A stretch of 64,000 bases of DNA, taken from the NCBI GenBank assembly GCA_041082245.1, contig JBDOIE010000080.1, positions 51,423-115,422 on the forward strand, given 5' to 3'. This stretch comes from DAOTVY01 sp041082245 (GTDB taxonomy: Bacteria > Chloroflexota > Chloroflexia > DTKN01). The notes beneath the pieces are model-generated. The model worked only from the letters and a program-made list of their open reading frames with translations, was not told the origin of the DNA and searched no databases. The translations under genes were made by a program, and so were the position numbers. This document shows positions 48,808 to 57,170 of this stretch, piece after piece. The stretch's first letter is position 1; every line of letters begins with the position of its first letter.

Positions 48808-51576
48808 CTACACCGCTTCTACGCGCACCGCGCAGACCTTGTACTCGGGGATCAGGGCTACCGGGTCAAGCGCTCCGATGGTGAGGACATTCGCGTTCGA
48901 ATCCGGGAAGTGGAACGTGGCAAAGACCGTGCCTGGCGGAACCCGATCGGTTACCCAGGCTTCGGCCTCCACGTGGCCACGCCGCGAGGCAACGCGCACG
49001 GGTGTCCTGTTCCTGACCCCCAGGCGGGCAGCGTCGTCCGGGTGTATTTCGATCCGGGGCCGGCCGTGGACCGCGACGAGCCCTCTTGCGCGCCGGGTCA
49101 TCTCGCCGCCGTGCCAGTGGTAGAGCACGCGCCCAGTGGTCAGGATGAACGGGTACTCGTCGTCAGGAAGTTCGGCCGGGGGTACGTGCTCGATCGGGGC
49201 AAAGAGCCCCTTGCCCCGGGTGAACTGGCCGATGTGGAGGATGGGCGTTCCGGGGTGGGAGGGATCCCGTACCGGCCATTGCAGCCGTTCCCCCTTTTCC
49301 AGCCGTGCGACGCTGACACCCGCGTAGCTCGGTGTAAGGGCCGCGATTTCCTCGAGGATCTCGGCCGGGTGGCGGTAGTCCCAACCGGCATGTGTCCCGT
49401 TCTCGGGGCGACGTGGGCCGGCCTCCAGGATGCGCCGGGCGAGCTCCGCGATGATCTCCCAGTCTTCGCGCGCTTCCCCGGGCGGGTCGATCGCCTTGCG
49501 AACGAGCTGGATACGCCGCTCGGTGTTCGTAAAGGTGCCACTTTTCTCGGCAAAACAAGCTCCGGGCAGCAGCACATCGGCGTAGGCGGAGGTCTCGGTA
49601 GGGAAAATGTCCTGCAGTACGACAAAGTCGCAGCGGCTCAGGCATTCCCGCGCGTGGTTGCTATCCGGTTCGCTCATCGCCGGGTTCTCGCCCAGGATGT
49701 AAAGCGCCCGGATGCGTCCTTCGCCCGCCGCGGGGATCATCTGGGTCGCGGTCATGCCGACCTTTCCCGGGAGGGGCACACCCCAGGCCGCCTCGAACCT
49801 TCGTCGCGCGTCGTCGCTCGTGACCTTCTGGTAGCCCGGGTAGTAGTCCGGGAGCCCGCCCATATCGCAGGCCCCCTGCACGTTGTTCTGCCCACGCAGC
49901 GGGTTGACCCCGCCGCCTGGAATTCCCATGTTCCCCAGCAGCATCTGGAGGTTCGCCAGGCTCATCACGTTCCGCACGCCCACGGTATGCTGCGTGATCC
50001 CCATCGCCCACACGACGGCCATCGGCTTGTTCTGCGCGAGGATTTCTGCTGCTCGGTACAGATCTTCCGCGGGGACCCCGGTGATGGCGGCCACTTTGGC
50101 CGGCGTGTAGGCCCTGACGACCGCCCGGAATTCCTCAAATCCTTCTGTCCGCTGCTTGATGAATTCCCGGTCCTCCCAACCGTTCTCTAGCACGATGTAC
50201 ATCAGGCCGTTCAGCAGGGCCACATCGGTCCCCGGCTTGTGGCGCAGGTGCAGGGTGGCGAACTCCACAAGATCGATCCGACGCGGATCGGCAACCACGA
50301 GCTTCATCCCCCGCCTGGTGACCGCCCGGCGGATGCGGATGCCGAACACGGGGTGTTGTTCGGTCGTGTTCGAGCCGATCAGGAGCATAGCCGCAGCGTG
50401 CTCGGCGACATCATCCATCGAATTGGACATCGCCCCAGAGCCGAAGGAGGCGGCCAGACCGGCCACCGTGCTGGAGTGTCAAAGTCTGGCGCAGTTGTCG
50501 ATGTTGTTCGTACCGATCACCTGGCGCGCCAGCTTGTTCATCAGGTAGTTCTCTTCGTTGGTACACTTGGATGAGGTCAGGATACCGACCGCATCGGGCC
50601 CCCAGCTGTCGCGTGCCTCGCAAAGCTTACGCGCGACGATCCCCAGGGCCACATCCCAGTCGACCTCGACCCACTCTCCCCGGTCGGATCCGCGCGGTCT
50701 CCCCTCAAGGAGGTAGCGCCGTACCCGTGGACGGGTCAGCCGGTCCGGGTGGTGGATAAAGTCGTAGCCGTAGCGCCCCTTCACGCAGAGGGCCATGCCG
50801 TTCACCGCGCCATCCGGGTTCGAGGTCACGCCGATCACCCGGCCATCGCGCACGTTCAGGTCTATGGTGCAACCCACGCCGCAGTAGGGGCAGATCGTGG
50901 TCACCTTGCGCACCTGGTGGGCGCGCCCCAGGCCGTGGCGCATCCGATCGGTGAGCGCGCCCGTGGGGCAGTACGCCGCACAGTTCCCGCACGATTCGCA
51001 GCGCGCCTCCAACATCGAGGTATCGGCCCCCGCCACGACCCGCTCTTCGAAACCGCGGTAAGCGACCCCCCAGACATACCTTCCCTGGATTTCGGAACAG
51101 GCGAGCACGCACCGCCGGCAGAGGATGCACTTGTTGAAATCGACCCGCACGAACGGATTGGGGTCGCTGTCGATGGGGAAACGCGTGCCCTTGTTTCCCC
51201 ACGAGGGAGGGCTGACCTGGTACTCATAGGCCAGGTCCTGCAGTTCGCACGAGCCAGAGGAGTCGCACAGGAGGCAGTCCTGCGGGTGGTTGGCGAGCAT
51301 CAGTTGCAGGGTGCGGCGCCGGGAGCGGATCACCCGTTCGCTTTGGGTGTGCACGACCATCCCGTCCGCCACCGGGAAAACACAGGCCGCCTGCAGGAAT
51401 CGCTGTTTTTCCACCTCGACCACGCAGATGCGGCAGTTGCCGGTAGGGCTGAGGTCGCGATGATAGCAGAGGGTAGGAATGCGGATCCCGGCCGCCCTCG
51501 CCGCCTCCAGGATCGTCTGTCCTTCCTCGGCGGGCACGGTCCTGCCGTCGATGGTGATGCGGATCGCTTTTCCCAT
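48808..51576 (-). CDS. fdhA: Selenocysteine-containing NAD-type formate dehydrogenase catalytic subunit
   Basis: Continuous reading from ATG 51576 to 48808 is 922 residues if TGA 50481-50479 (codon 366) is read as Sec. Cofactor sites in order: [2Fe-2S] Cys37, 48, 51, 65; His97 with Cys101, 104, 110; two [4Fe-4S] groups at 150-160 and 193-203; molybdopterin-region CPYCGVGC with Cys264; then CARL-Sec-HSSTVAG, where relatives have Cys or Sec. The C-terminal molydop-binding domain (LTTGRVLYHWHGGEMTRR) is complete. The N-terminal NuoG-like part feeds electrons to the FMN/Fe-S subunit encoded upstream. The enzyme oxidises formate to CO2, or reduces CO2, in the cytoplasm. Confidence 0.93.
50449..50481 (-). 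promoter_or_regulatory. bSECIS element after the fdhA TGA
   Basis: On the coding strand, 11 nt after the TGA codon, GGTGGCC (50467-50461) pairs with GGCCGCC (50455-50449) around a GGTCT loop. Counting U of UGA as 1, U17, G23 and U24 fall at the same positions as in the E. coli fdhF SECIS, including the GGUCU loop. Confidence 0.85.
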
Positions 51577-51586
51577 TGCCGAACTC

Positions 51587-53347
51587 CTACATCTTGCACA
51601 CCCCGGCCGGGCAGGTGCCGTGGGCATGCGCTTCGAACTCCGACTCGAAGAGGCGGAGAGCCGAAAGGACCGCGGTGGCAGCGGTCTGGCCCAGGCCGCA
51701 GAACGAGCTATCGGTCATATGCTCGCCCCATACGCGCAGTTCCTCCAGGTGTTCGGGAGCCCCCTGGCCGCTGCACAGCTCGTTGAGGAGCTGGAGTTGC
51801 CGCTCCGTACCCACCCGGCAGGGCGTGCACTTGCCGCACGATTCCGCACGGAAAAAGGCGGCGACCGCCCGTGCGTAATCGACCATGCAGGTCTGCTCGT
51901 CCAGGATCACGACGTCCCCTGCTCCCAGCATCGCGCCTGCTCGCGCACAGGAGGCGAAATCGAGCGGGACGTCCAGGAACTCGGGGCCAACGATCGCTCC
52001 TGCAGCGCCGCCCAGATGGCATGCTTTGAACGGTGCGGAGCCGCGCAGGCCGCCGGCCGGCCCCTCGATCAGCCGCCGCAAGGTCCATTCGCCCAGCGGT
52101 GCTTCGAGCAGACCCTTTCGGCGCACGTGGCCCGAGATCGGGTAGAGTTTGGTCCCCGGACAAGCCTCCGTCCCGACCCGACGGTACCATTCCGCGCCAT
52201 GGGCGACGATCCCCGGGAGGTTGCACAGCGTCTCGACGTTGTTGACCAGCGTGGGCCTGCCCGAAAGTCCGTACGTCGTGGGGTAGGGCGGGCGCAGGCG
52301 GGGTTCCCCCCGTTTCCCTTCCAGGCTTTCCAGCAGGGCCGTCTCCTCGCCGCAGATGTAGGCTCCGGCTCCACGGTGCACGTGAATGTGGAAAGAGAAC
52401 TCTGTGCCCAGGATGTTGGTCCCCAGGTATCCGGCGGACTCGGCTTCCCGGATCGCCTGCTCGAGGATTTCTGCCTGGGGTACGTATTCGCCGCGGATGT
52501 AGATGTACCCTTCTTTTGCCCCGATCGCATATCCGGCGAGGGCGATCCCCTCCAGAAGCTGGTGAGGGTCGCCCTCGATCAGCACGCGGTCCTTGAATGT
52601 GCCCGGTTCGGATTCGTCTGCGTTGCAGACGACGCACGGGAGCCTGCCCTCCGCCCTGGCAGCGGCGGTGAAGCGCATCTTGAGCCCGCAGGGGAAAGCG
52701 GCCCCTCCGCGGCCCTGCAGCCCGGAGCGAACGACCTCTTCTACAACTGCCTCCGGGGTCATCTGAGTCAGCGCACGATGCAGTGCCCGGTAGGCGCCGG
52801 CCGCAAGGGCGTCCTCGAGCGAATCGGGGGAGATCCGCCCCACGTTGCGCAGGAGCGCGTGTTCTTGTTCGGGCACCTCGATGCCGAGGATATCCTGTGC
52901 AACGGTTGGTGGCTGCGGGGTTGCCTGAAGGACGTCCCGGACGGACTGTGGAGTTAAGTGGCGGTACAACCGGCCTTCGAAATAAGCCACGGGGCCCGCT
53001 GCGCAGTAGCCGATGCAGCTCGTGCGCCGTACGGCAATGCCCTTTTCCTCGAGCGCCCGGCGCACCTCGGCAGCCCCCTGAGCATAGCACGGCCCGTCGC
53101 CGCACAAGCACACGGCGGGCGGGGGTTTCTCGCCCACGTGCCAGAGAGCATAGAACGAGGCGATGCCCAGCACCTCCGAGACAGGCCGGCCGAAGTGCTG
53201 CGCCACAGCTTCGATCGCTACCCGTGGAAGGGAGCCCAGCGTCCGGTTCAGGCGATCCAGGGCAAGCGGCAAAGCTTCCGCTGTGGGCGGGACATGCGCG
53301 AGGATTTCCTGGATCGCGGGCTCGGGAAGGGGTTCCAGACCTCTCAT
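51587..53347 (-). CDS. fdhB: Formate dehydrogenase diaphorase subunit: NuoE-like plus NuoF-like fusion
   Basis: The 586-residue protein has a NuoE-type thioredoxin-like [2Fe-2S] domain (LGIASFYALWH, CGDGPC, then CIGYC) up to about residue 130. The NuoF-type domain follows: SGLQGRGGAAFPCGLK (FMN site), GDPHQLLEGI, YIYIRGEYVPQ (NAD region), GAGAYICGEETALLESLEG and ESCGKCTPCRVG for the [4Fe-4S] cluster. It hands electrons from the catalytic subunit to NAD+. It starts behind a strong promoter and is followed 10 bp later by fdhA. The fdhB symbol follows usage for NAD-dependent FDHs. Confidence 0.92.
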   Translation of the reverse strand: MRGLEPLPEPAIQEILAHVPPTAEALPLALDRLNRTLGSLPRVAIEAVAQHFGRPVSEVLGIASFYALWHVGEKPPPAVCLCGDGPCYAQGAAEVRRALEEKGIAVRRTSCIGYCAAGPVAYFEGRLYRHLTPQSVRDVLQATPQPPTVAQDILGIEVPEQEHALLRNVGRISPDSLEDALAAGAYRALHRALTQMTPEAVVEEVVRSGLQGRGGAAFPCGLKMRFTAAARAEGRLPCVVCNADESEPGTFKDRVLIEGDPHQLLEGIALAGYAIGAKEGYIYIRGEYVPQAEILEQAIREAESAGYLGTNILGTEFSFHIHVHRGAGAYICGEETALLESLEGKRGEPRLRPPYPTTYGLSGRPTLVNNVETLCNLPGIVAHGAEWYRRVGTEACPGTKLYPISGHVRRKGLLEAPLGEWTLRRLIEGPAGGLRGSAPFKACHLGGAAGAIVGPEFLDVPLDFASCARAGAMLGAGDVVILDEQTCMVDYARAVAAFFRAESCGKCTPCRVGTERQLQLLNELCSGQGAPEHLEELRVWGEHMTDSSFCGLGQTAATAVLSALRLFESEFEAHAHGTCPAGVCKM

Positions 53348-53504
53348 GGCGGCCTCCTGTTACGATTCACTGCCGGCTCAACCCGCCACGAACGGTTTAC
53401 CTCAGGGCTCCTTTTCTGGTCAGGCTCCCGTACTGTTGCCGCCCCGCCAGACCGGGCCCTTCTTGAGGAAAGAGGCCCCTCCCACCGGTACGGGAGCGCC
53501 CCGG

Positions 53505-53533
53505 ATTATAGCACGTGCACAACGGCGCGTCAA
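53505..53533 (-). promoter_or_regulatory. Extended -10 promoter for the formate dehydrogenase operon
   Basis: Minus strand TTGACG (53533-53528), 17-nt spacer, TATAAT (53510-53505) with an extended TGC. The -35 lies inside the T-rich tail of the terminator at 53539-53565. Confidence 0.85.
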
Positions 53534-53538
53534 AGAAA

Positions 53539-53565
53539 CTGGGGGGCCGTAAAGCGGCCCCCCAG
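53539..53565 (-). terminator. Intrinsic terminator of the PT-rich lipoprotein gene
   Basis: An 11-bp stem CTGGGGGGCCG / CGGCCCCCCAG around a 5-nt loop, followed on the minus strand by TTTCTTT. It sits 16 bp downstream of the stop codon at 53582. Confidence 0.75.
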
Positions 53566-53581
53566 GACCATCTTCCCTAAC

Positions 53582-54193
53582 TCAAGGGATGACTTTGAAG
53601 TACACGATCGACTGGTGATGTGATGTCGTCCCCTCAAAGACCCAGAAGTAGAGCCCGGGACCGAGGTCGAACTCGTCCGGTCGGAACCAGAGGTCGTCGG
53701 CCCGTCCCTCCGGGCCGATGTCGTACGTCTGGTAGGTTCCAGCGATCACACCGTTTACGTCGTTGATCCAGAAGCCGATCCGTTCGTGCGCCGCAAAGCC
53801 CCAGATGTCGATGTAGAAGGTCGTGTTCGCGTGGCCACACTTCGGGGTGATCGAACCGTCGACGTCGCCCGGGATGCCCGCGCATGGATCGGGCGGCTGT
53901 GTGGGGGCCGGGGGCTGTGTCGGTGCGGCCGGCTTTTTCGTCGGCTCGGCAGTAGGCACCGGAGTGTAGGTCGGCAGTGGGGTGTAGGTCGGCAGCGGGG
54001 TATAGGTCGGCGCCGGAGAAGGCGTTGGCGATGGAAGTGGGGTGTGGGTCGGGAATGGCGTATACGTGGGGAGTGGGGTGTAGGTCGGCAATGGGGTTGC
54101 GGTAGGCGCTGGCTGAAGCACCCCGATGCCGCATCCGGCCAGAAGAAAGGCGAGCACCCCGAGGCATAGCAGACCTAGCCAGCACGCTTTCAT
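53582..54193 (-). CDS. Lipoprotein with Pro/Thr-rich repeat linker
   Basis: ATG 54193 with AGGAGC upstream gives 203 residues. A lipoprotein signal (LLCLGVLAFLLAGC) is followed by a tandem linker of (P)TYTPLPTYTP units, then a domain of about 105 residues with aromatic beta strands (TTFYIDIWGFAAHERIGFWIND, YFWVFEGTTSHHQSIVYF). Similar linkers are common on surface lipoproteins of Chloroflexota. Function unknown; it may be a surface binding domain. Confidence 0.8.
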   Translation of the reverse strand: MKACWLGLLCLGVLAFLLAGCGIGVLQPAPTATPLPTYTPLPTYTPFPTHTPLPSPTPSPAPTYTPLPTYTPLPTYTPVPTAEPTKKPAAPTQPPAPTQPPDPCAGIPGDVDGSITPKCGHANTTFYIDIWGFAAHERIGFWINDVNGVIAGTYQTYDIGPEGRADDLWFRPDEFDLGPGLYFWVFEGTTSHHQSIVYFKVIP

Positions 54194-54345
54194 GGATCCT
54201 GCTCCTGCGGACGAACCGTCCGATCGGGGCAATCTGCCCCTCGGCGTCCAGCCCTACGAAGGCGGTCCAGCGACGAATGTCCCCCTTTTCACCTCCTGGA
54301 ATGATTTTCCCCTGTTCCTCGGACAGCCGCGTCACCTTCCCCTGG

Positions 54346-55389
54346 TCAGAGAAGGAGGCGACGGACGACTTCCTCCCACGTGATGCCGACGACGCGCAGG
54401 CTGCCTGCTTCCCCGAGCTTTCTGGCCAACTCCTCGTCCGAAGCAAGTGCCTCCAGGTTCACCGCGATCTCTTCCGGCTGAGGTGCGGATACCAGTCCGG
54501 TGCGGCCGTGTTCCACGAACTCCAGCACACCTCCGGCATCTGCCGTAGTGACGACTGGTTTGGCCGCGTGGAACGCTTCTACGGTGGCAAATCCATAATC
54601 CTCGTCCACCGGGGCGTAATAGACTGCGCGTGCGCCGGCGTACAACGAGATGAGATCTGCATCCTCTACGTAACCAGCAAAGGTGACCCGGTGGGCGATG
54701 CCCAGCCGATGGGCCAGCGCTTCCAGCCCTTTCCGCTCCGGTCCCTGTCCGGCGATCACGCACCGGAGCGGGGCTCTTACATGGGGCAGCGCTTCCAGGA
54801 GAAGGTGCACCCGCTTGGCCCGGTCCAGCCGCCCGATATAGAGCACATAGTCGCCGTACGGTCCCGGATGCAGCCGGTCCCGATAGAGCGAAGGAGGGTA
54901 GAGCGGCGTGCTGCGCAACCCGTTGTAGTGTGCAAGTCGGCGCGAGACGTTCTGCGAAATGGTAAAGATGCGGCGGGCTTCTCCCAGGCAGCGGCGATCG
55001 ATCCGCTGGATGATCTGTCGCACCTCGCGGTCTTCTTCCCGGTAGGTAAAGTCGCTGTAGGGGGTGCCATACCAGTCGTACGCCTGTCGGTGCTGGTGCA
55101 CGAGCCAGACGACTTTGTGCGGGTGGCGCACGACATAGGAAGGGAACTTGGTGCAGATCACCTGGTCTACGGCCGACCCGTTCACGCGCGCGATTTCCAG
55201 CAGGCGCCAGGCGAGACAGCTCTTGACGATCTCCCGTTTGTCAGGGCCCCAGGCGAACGGAAGCCGCACCACCTCGGCCTGGTGCCCGTGCTCCAGGAGC
55301 GCCCTTACGAGTCCTTCAACGAGCAACTCCGCTCCGCCGCGGGTGAAGGGGACCTGCACCGCGCAGACGAGCACGCGCTTAGCGGCCAT
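54346..55389 (-). CDS. GT4-type glycosyltransferase
   Basis: The 347-residue protein has an N-terminal Rossmann half with AVQVPFTRGGAELLVEGLVRAL and a C-terminal nucleotide-sugar half with YIGRLDRAKRVHLLLEA, GQGPERKGLEAL and the E-x7-E region VDEDYGFATVEAF. This fits GT-B family 4. Its start overlaps the previous gene by 11 bp. It probably extends a cell-surface glycan together with the GT4 enzyme at 55911. Confidence 0.88.
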   Translation of the reverse strand: MAAKRVLVCAVQVPFTRGGAELLVEGLVRALLEHGHQAEVVRLPFAWGPDKREIVKSCLAWRLLEIARVNGSAVDQVICTKFPSYVVRHPHKVVWLVHQHRQAYDWYGTPYSDFTYREEDREVRQIIQRIDRRCLGEARRIFTISQNVSRRLAHYNGLRSTPLYPPSLYRDRLHPGPYGDYVLYIGRLDRAKRVHLLLEALPHVRAPLRCVIAGQGPERKGLEALAHRLGIAHRVTFAGYVEDADLISLYAGARAVYYAPVDEDYGFATVEAFHAAKPVVTTADAGGVLEFVEHGRTGLVSAPQPEEIAVNLEALASDEELARKLGEAGSLRVVGITWEEVVRRLLL

Positions 55390-55822
55390 GTTGGCTCCCT
55401 CCCTGGCGGAGCGTCTGCTCCAAAGCCTCTACTTCCCGGCGGAGGGCGGAAATCTCCTCCTGAAGCTGGCCGCAAGCGGCCGCGAGCTGCTGCAGCGTGC
55501 GTTCCGTGGCCGCGTTGAACGCGTTCTGCTGTTCCACGATCGGGTTGATGTACCAGCGCAGCGCAAGGCGAAGCAACCGCTGGAAAAAGGCGAAAATGGC
55601 CTGGAGCGGCGTCCTCCAGACGATCGGCCAGTGGGCACTCACGCCCTGGTGGGCCCGTACCTCCTCCAGGCTGCGGGCGAGCTCCAAGCGGCTGTACACC
55701 GTTTCGGGATTCTGGATGCTCGACTCGTCCCGAGACGCGCGGTGCAACCGAACCTGGCGGCGAATCTCCTCCACAGTGGCCAGGATATCCACTTTTTCCG
55801 CATCGCCGGGGCGATCCGCCAT
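55379..55822 (-). CDS. Coiled-coil protein of a glycosyltransferase cluster
   Basis: ATG 55822 follows AGGAGG; product 147 residues. The N-terminal half has ELARSLEEVRAHQGVSAHWPI, the middle has a hydrophobic WRTPLQAIFAFFQRLLRLAL stretch, and the C-terminus is a coiled coil (QLQEEISALRREVEALEQTL). Similar N-terminal segments are found in glycosyltransferase and methyltransferase operons. Its function is unknown, perhaps membrane association of glycan enzymes. Confidence 0.7.
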   Translation of the reverse strand: MADRPGDAEKVDILATVEEIRRQVRLHRASRDESSIQNPETVYSRLELARSLEEVRAHQGVSAHWPIVWRTPLQAIFAFFQRLLRLALRWYINPIVEQQNAFNAATERTLQQLAAACGQLQEEISALRREVEALEQTLRQGGSQHGR

Positions 55823-55885
55823 ACTGCCTCCTGGAGGGACATCGAGGAATGCGGTATCGGACGGTCCGGGGCGACTACGGCCTTC

Positions 55886-55914
55886 AATATAGCGCAGGCC
55901 TTGGGAAAAGTCAA
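55886..55914 (-). promoter_or_regulatory. Promoter before the coiled-coil/GT4/lipoprotein genes
   Basis: Minus strand TTGACT (55914-55909), 17-nt spacer, TATATT (55891-55886). The -35 overlaps the stop codon of the upstream GT4 gene. Confidence 0.65.
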
Positions 55915-57152
55915 GCCAGGTCCACCAGATTTCGGTACAGAGCTTCCACCTGTGCCACCACAATGGGGGCGGCCAGGTGCTCTTCGGCCAGCCTTCGGGC
56001 GCCCGCGCCCAACCGCCGTCGCTCTTCCGGCGCCCTCAGCAGAGCAACGAGCCGTTCGGCGAACGGTTCTGCCCGCGGGACGACGAGGGCCGCGTTCACG
56101 CCATCCGTTAGCAGTTCGCCAGTGCCGCCGGTGGCCATCGCGAGGATAGGCGTCCCGCAGGCGCACGCCTCCAGCAGCACGCGGCTCAACGGCTCTTCCC
56201 ACCGCGAGGGGAAAAGGAGCAGCTCCGTACGTCGGAGCAACCGCAGGATTTGGTCGTGCTCTGCCCAGCGCAAGAAACGGGCCGGCCACCCAATCGCTCG
56301 CAGCTCTTTCTCCAGGTGCCCCCGGAGGGAACCGTCCCCGGCGATCACGAGCGCGGGCCGCTCTCGGGGCGGCAGGACCTGCGCGGCTCTCCAGAGGGCC
56401 TCGAGGAGCTCGAGCACGCCCTTGTTCCTCTCCAGTTTTCCCACGAACAGGAGGAAGGGGGGCGGGGCTTCCATCTCCGGTGCGGAAGCGAGGCGGTCCA
56501 CTTCCTCCAGGTCTACCAGGTTCGGGATGACGTGCAGGCGGGAGGCGGGGACGATCTCCGCGAGCTTGTGAGCGACAAAGCGGCTGACCGCGATCACCGC
56601 GTCGGCTCGGGAAAGCGCCTGGGCCTTCCGTCTCACGTTCCCGTGGATATAGGGGTAGGCCGCGAGGGCGGCCACGCTCCCCAGGCAGCGTACCACTCCG
56701 CGGGGGCTGCAGTCCGTGCAGCTCGTGCCATCCCTGGAAAGGCCGGTCGCACGGTAGCACAGCGGCCAGTAGTCCCGCACGGTAGCGACCACAGGGATTC
56801 CGAGCTCCCGACCCGCGCGCACGGTCGCGGGCACAGTCTGGCTGTGCTGGGCATGGAGGATCTCGAACGTCCCGCTTCGGGCCTTTGTAACCAGATAGCG
56901 AGCCAGCCGTGGCCAGAGGAGTTCGTTCCGGTATACGTTGCGCAGGAACGGGATGCGTGGCGCCCGGTACGGAAACTCGTGCACCGCAAGTCCTTCGTAC
57001 ACCCTTTGGGCTGGTCGGCCGTTTCCCTCCCGGAGCACCACGACTTCCACACCGTGACCGCGCTGTGCCAGTGCTCGCGCCAGGTGGTAGCTGCTCCAGC
57101 CGGCACCGCCGCAGCGCGGCGGGAAGACATCGGCCACTATGAGGATGCGCAC
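55911..57152 (-). CDS. GT4-family glycosyltransferase
   Basis: The 413-residue protein begins with GTG (57152): ILIVADVFPPRCGGAGWSSYHLARAL. It contains QHSQTVPATV, FVGKLERNKGVLELLEAL, GDGSLRGHLEKEL and the E-x7-E-like SRWEEPLSRVLLEACACGTP, typical of GT4 enzymes. A Cys-rich segment (SCTDCSPRGVVRC) is present as in some PimA/WcaA-like relatives. It follows the amidohydrolase gene by 18 bp. Confidence 0.92.
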   Translation of the reverse strand: MRILIVADVFPPRCGGAGWSSYHLARALAQRGHGVEVVVLREGNGRPAQRVYEGLAVHEFPYRAPRIPFLRNVYRNELLWPRLARYLVTKARSGTFEILHAQHSQTVPATVRAGRELGIPVVATVRDYWPLCYRATGLSRDGTSCTDCSPRGVVRCLGSVAALAAYPYIHGNVRRKAQALSRADAVIAVSRFVAHKLAEIVPASRLHVIPNLVDLEEVDRLASAPEMEAPPPFLLFVGKLERNKGVLELLEALWRAAQVLPPRERPALVIAGDGSLRGHLEKELRAIGWPARFLRWAEHDQILRLLRRTELLLFPSRWEEPLSRVLLEACACGTPILAMATGGTGELLTDGVNAALVVPRAEPFAERLVALLRAPEERRRLGAGARRLAEEHLAAPIVVAQVEALYRNLVDLA

Positions 57153-57170
57153 GGGGGACCCTCTCGGAGC

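Noticed and set aside
53980..54100. Repeated DNA in the PT-rich lipoprotein as a possible CRISPR or mobile repeat
   Set aside because: The repetition encodes PTYTP units within a reading frame; there are no palindromic repeats with unique spacers.
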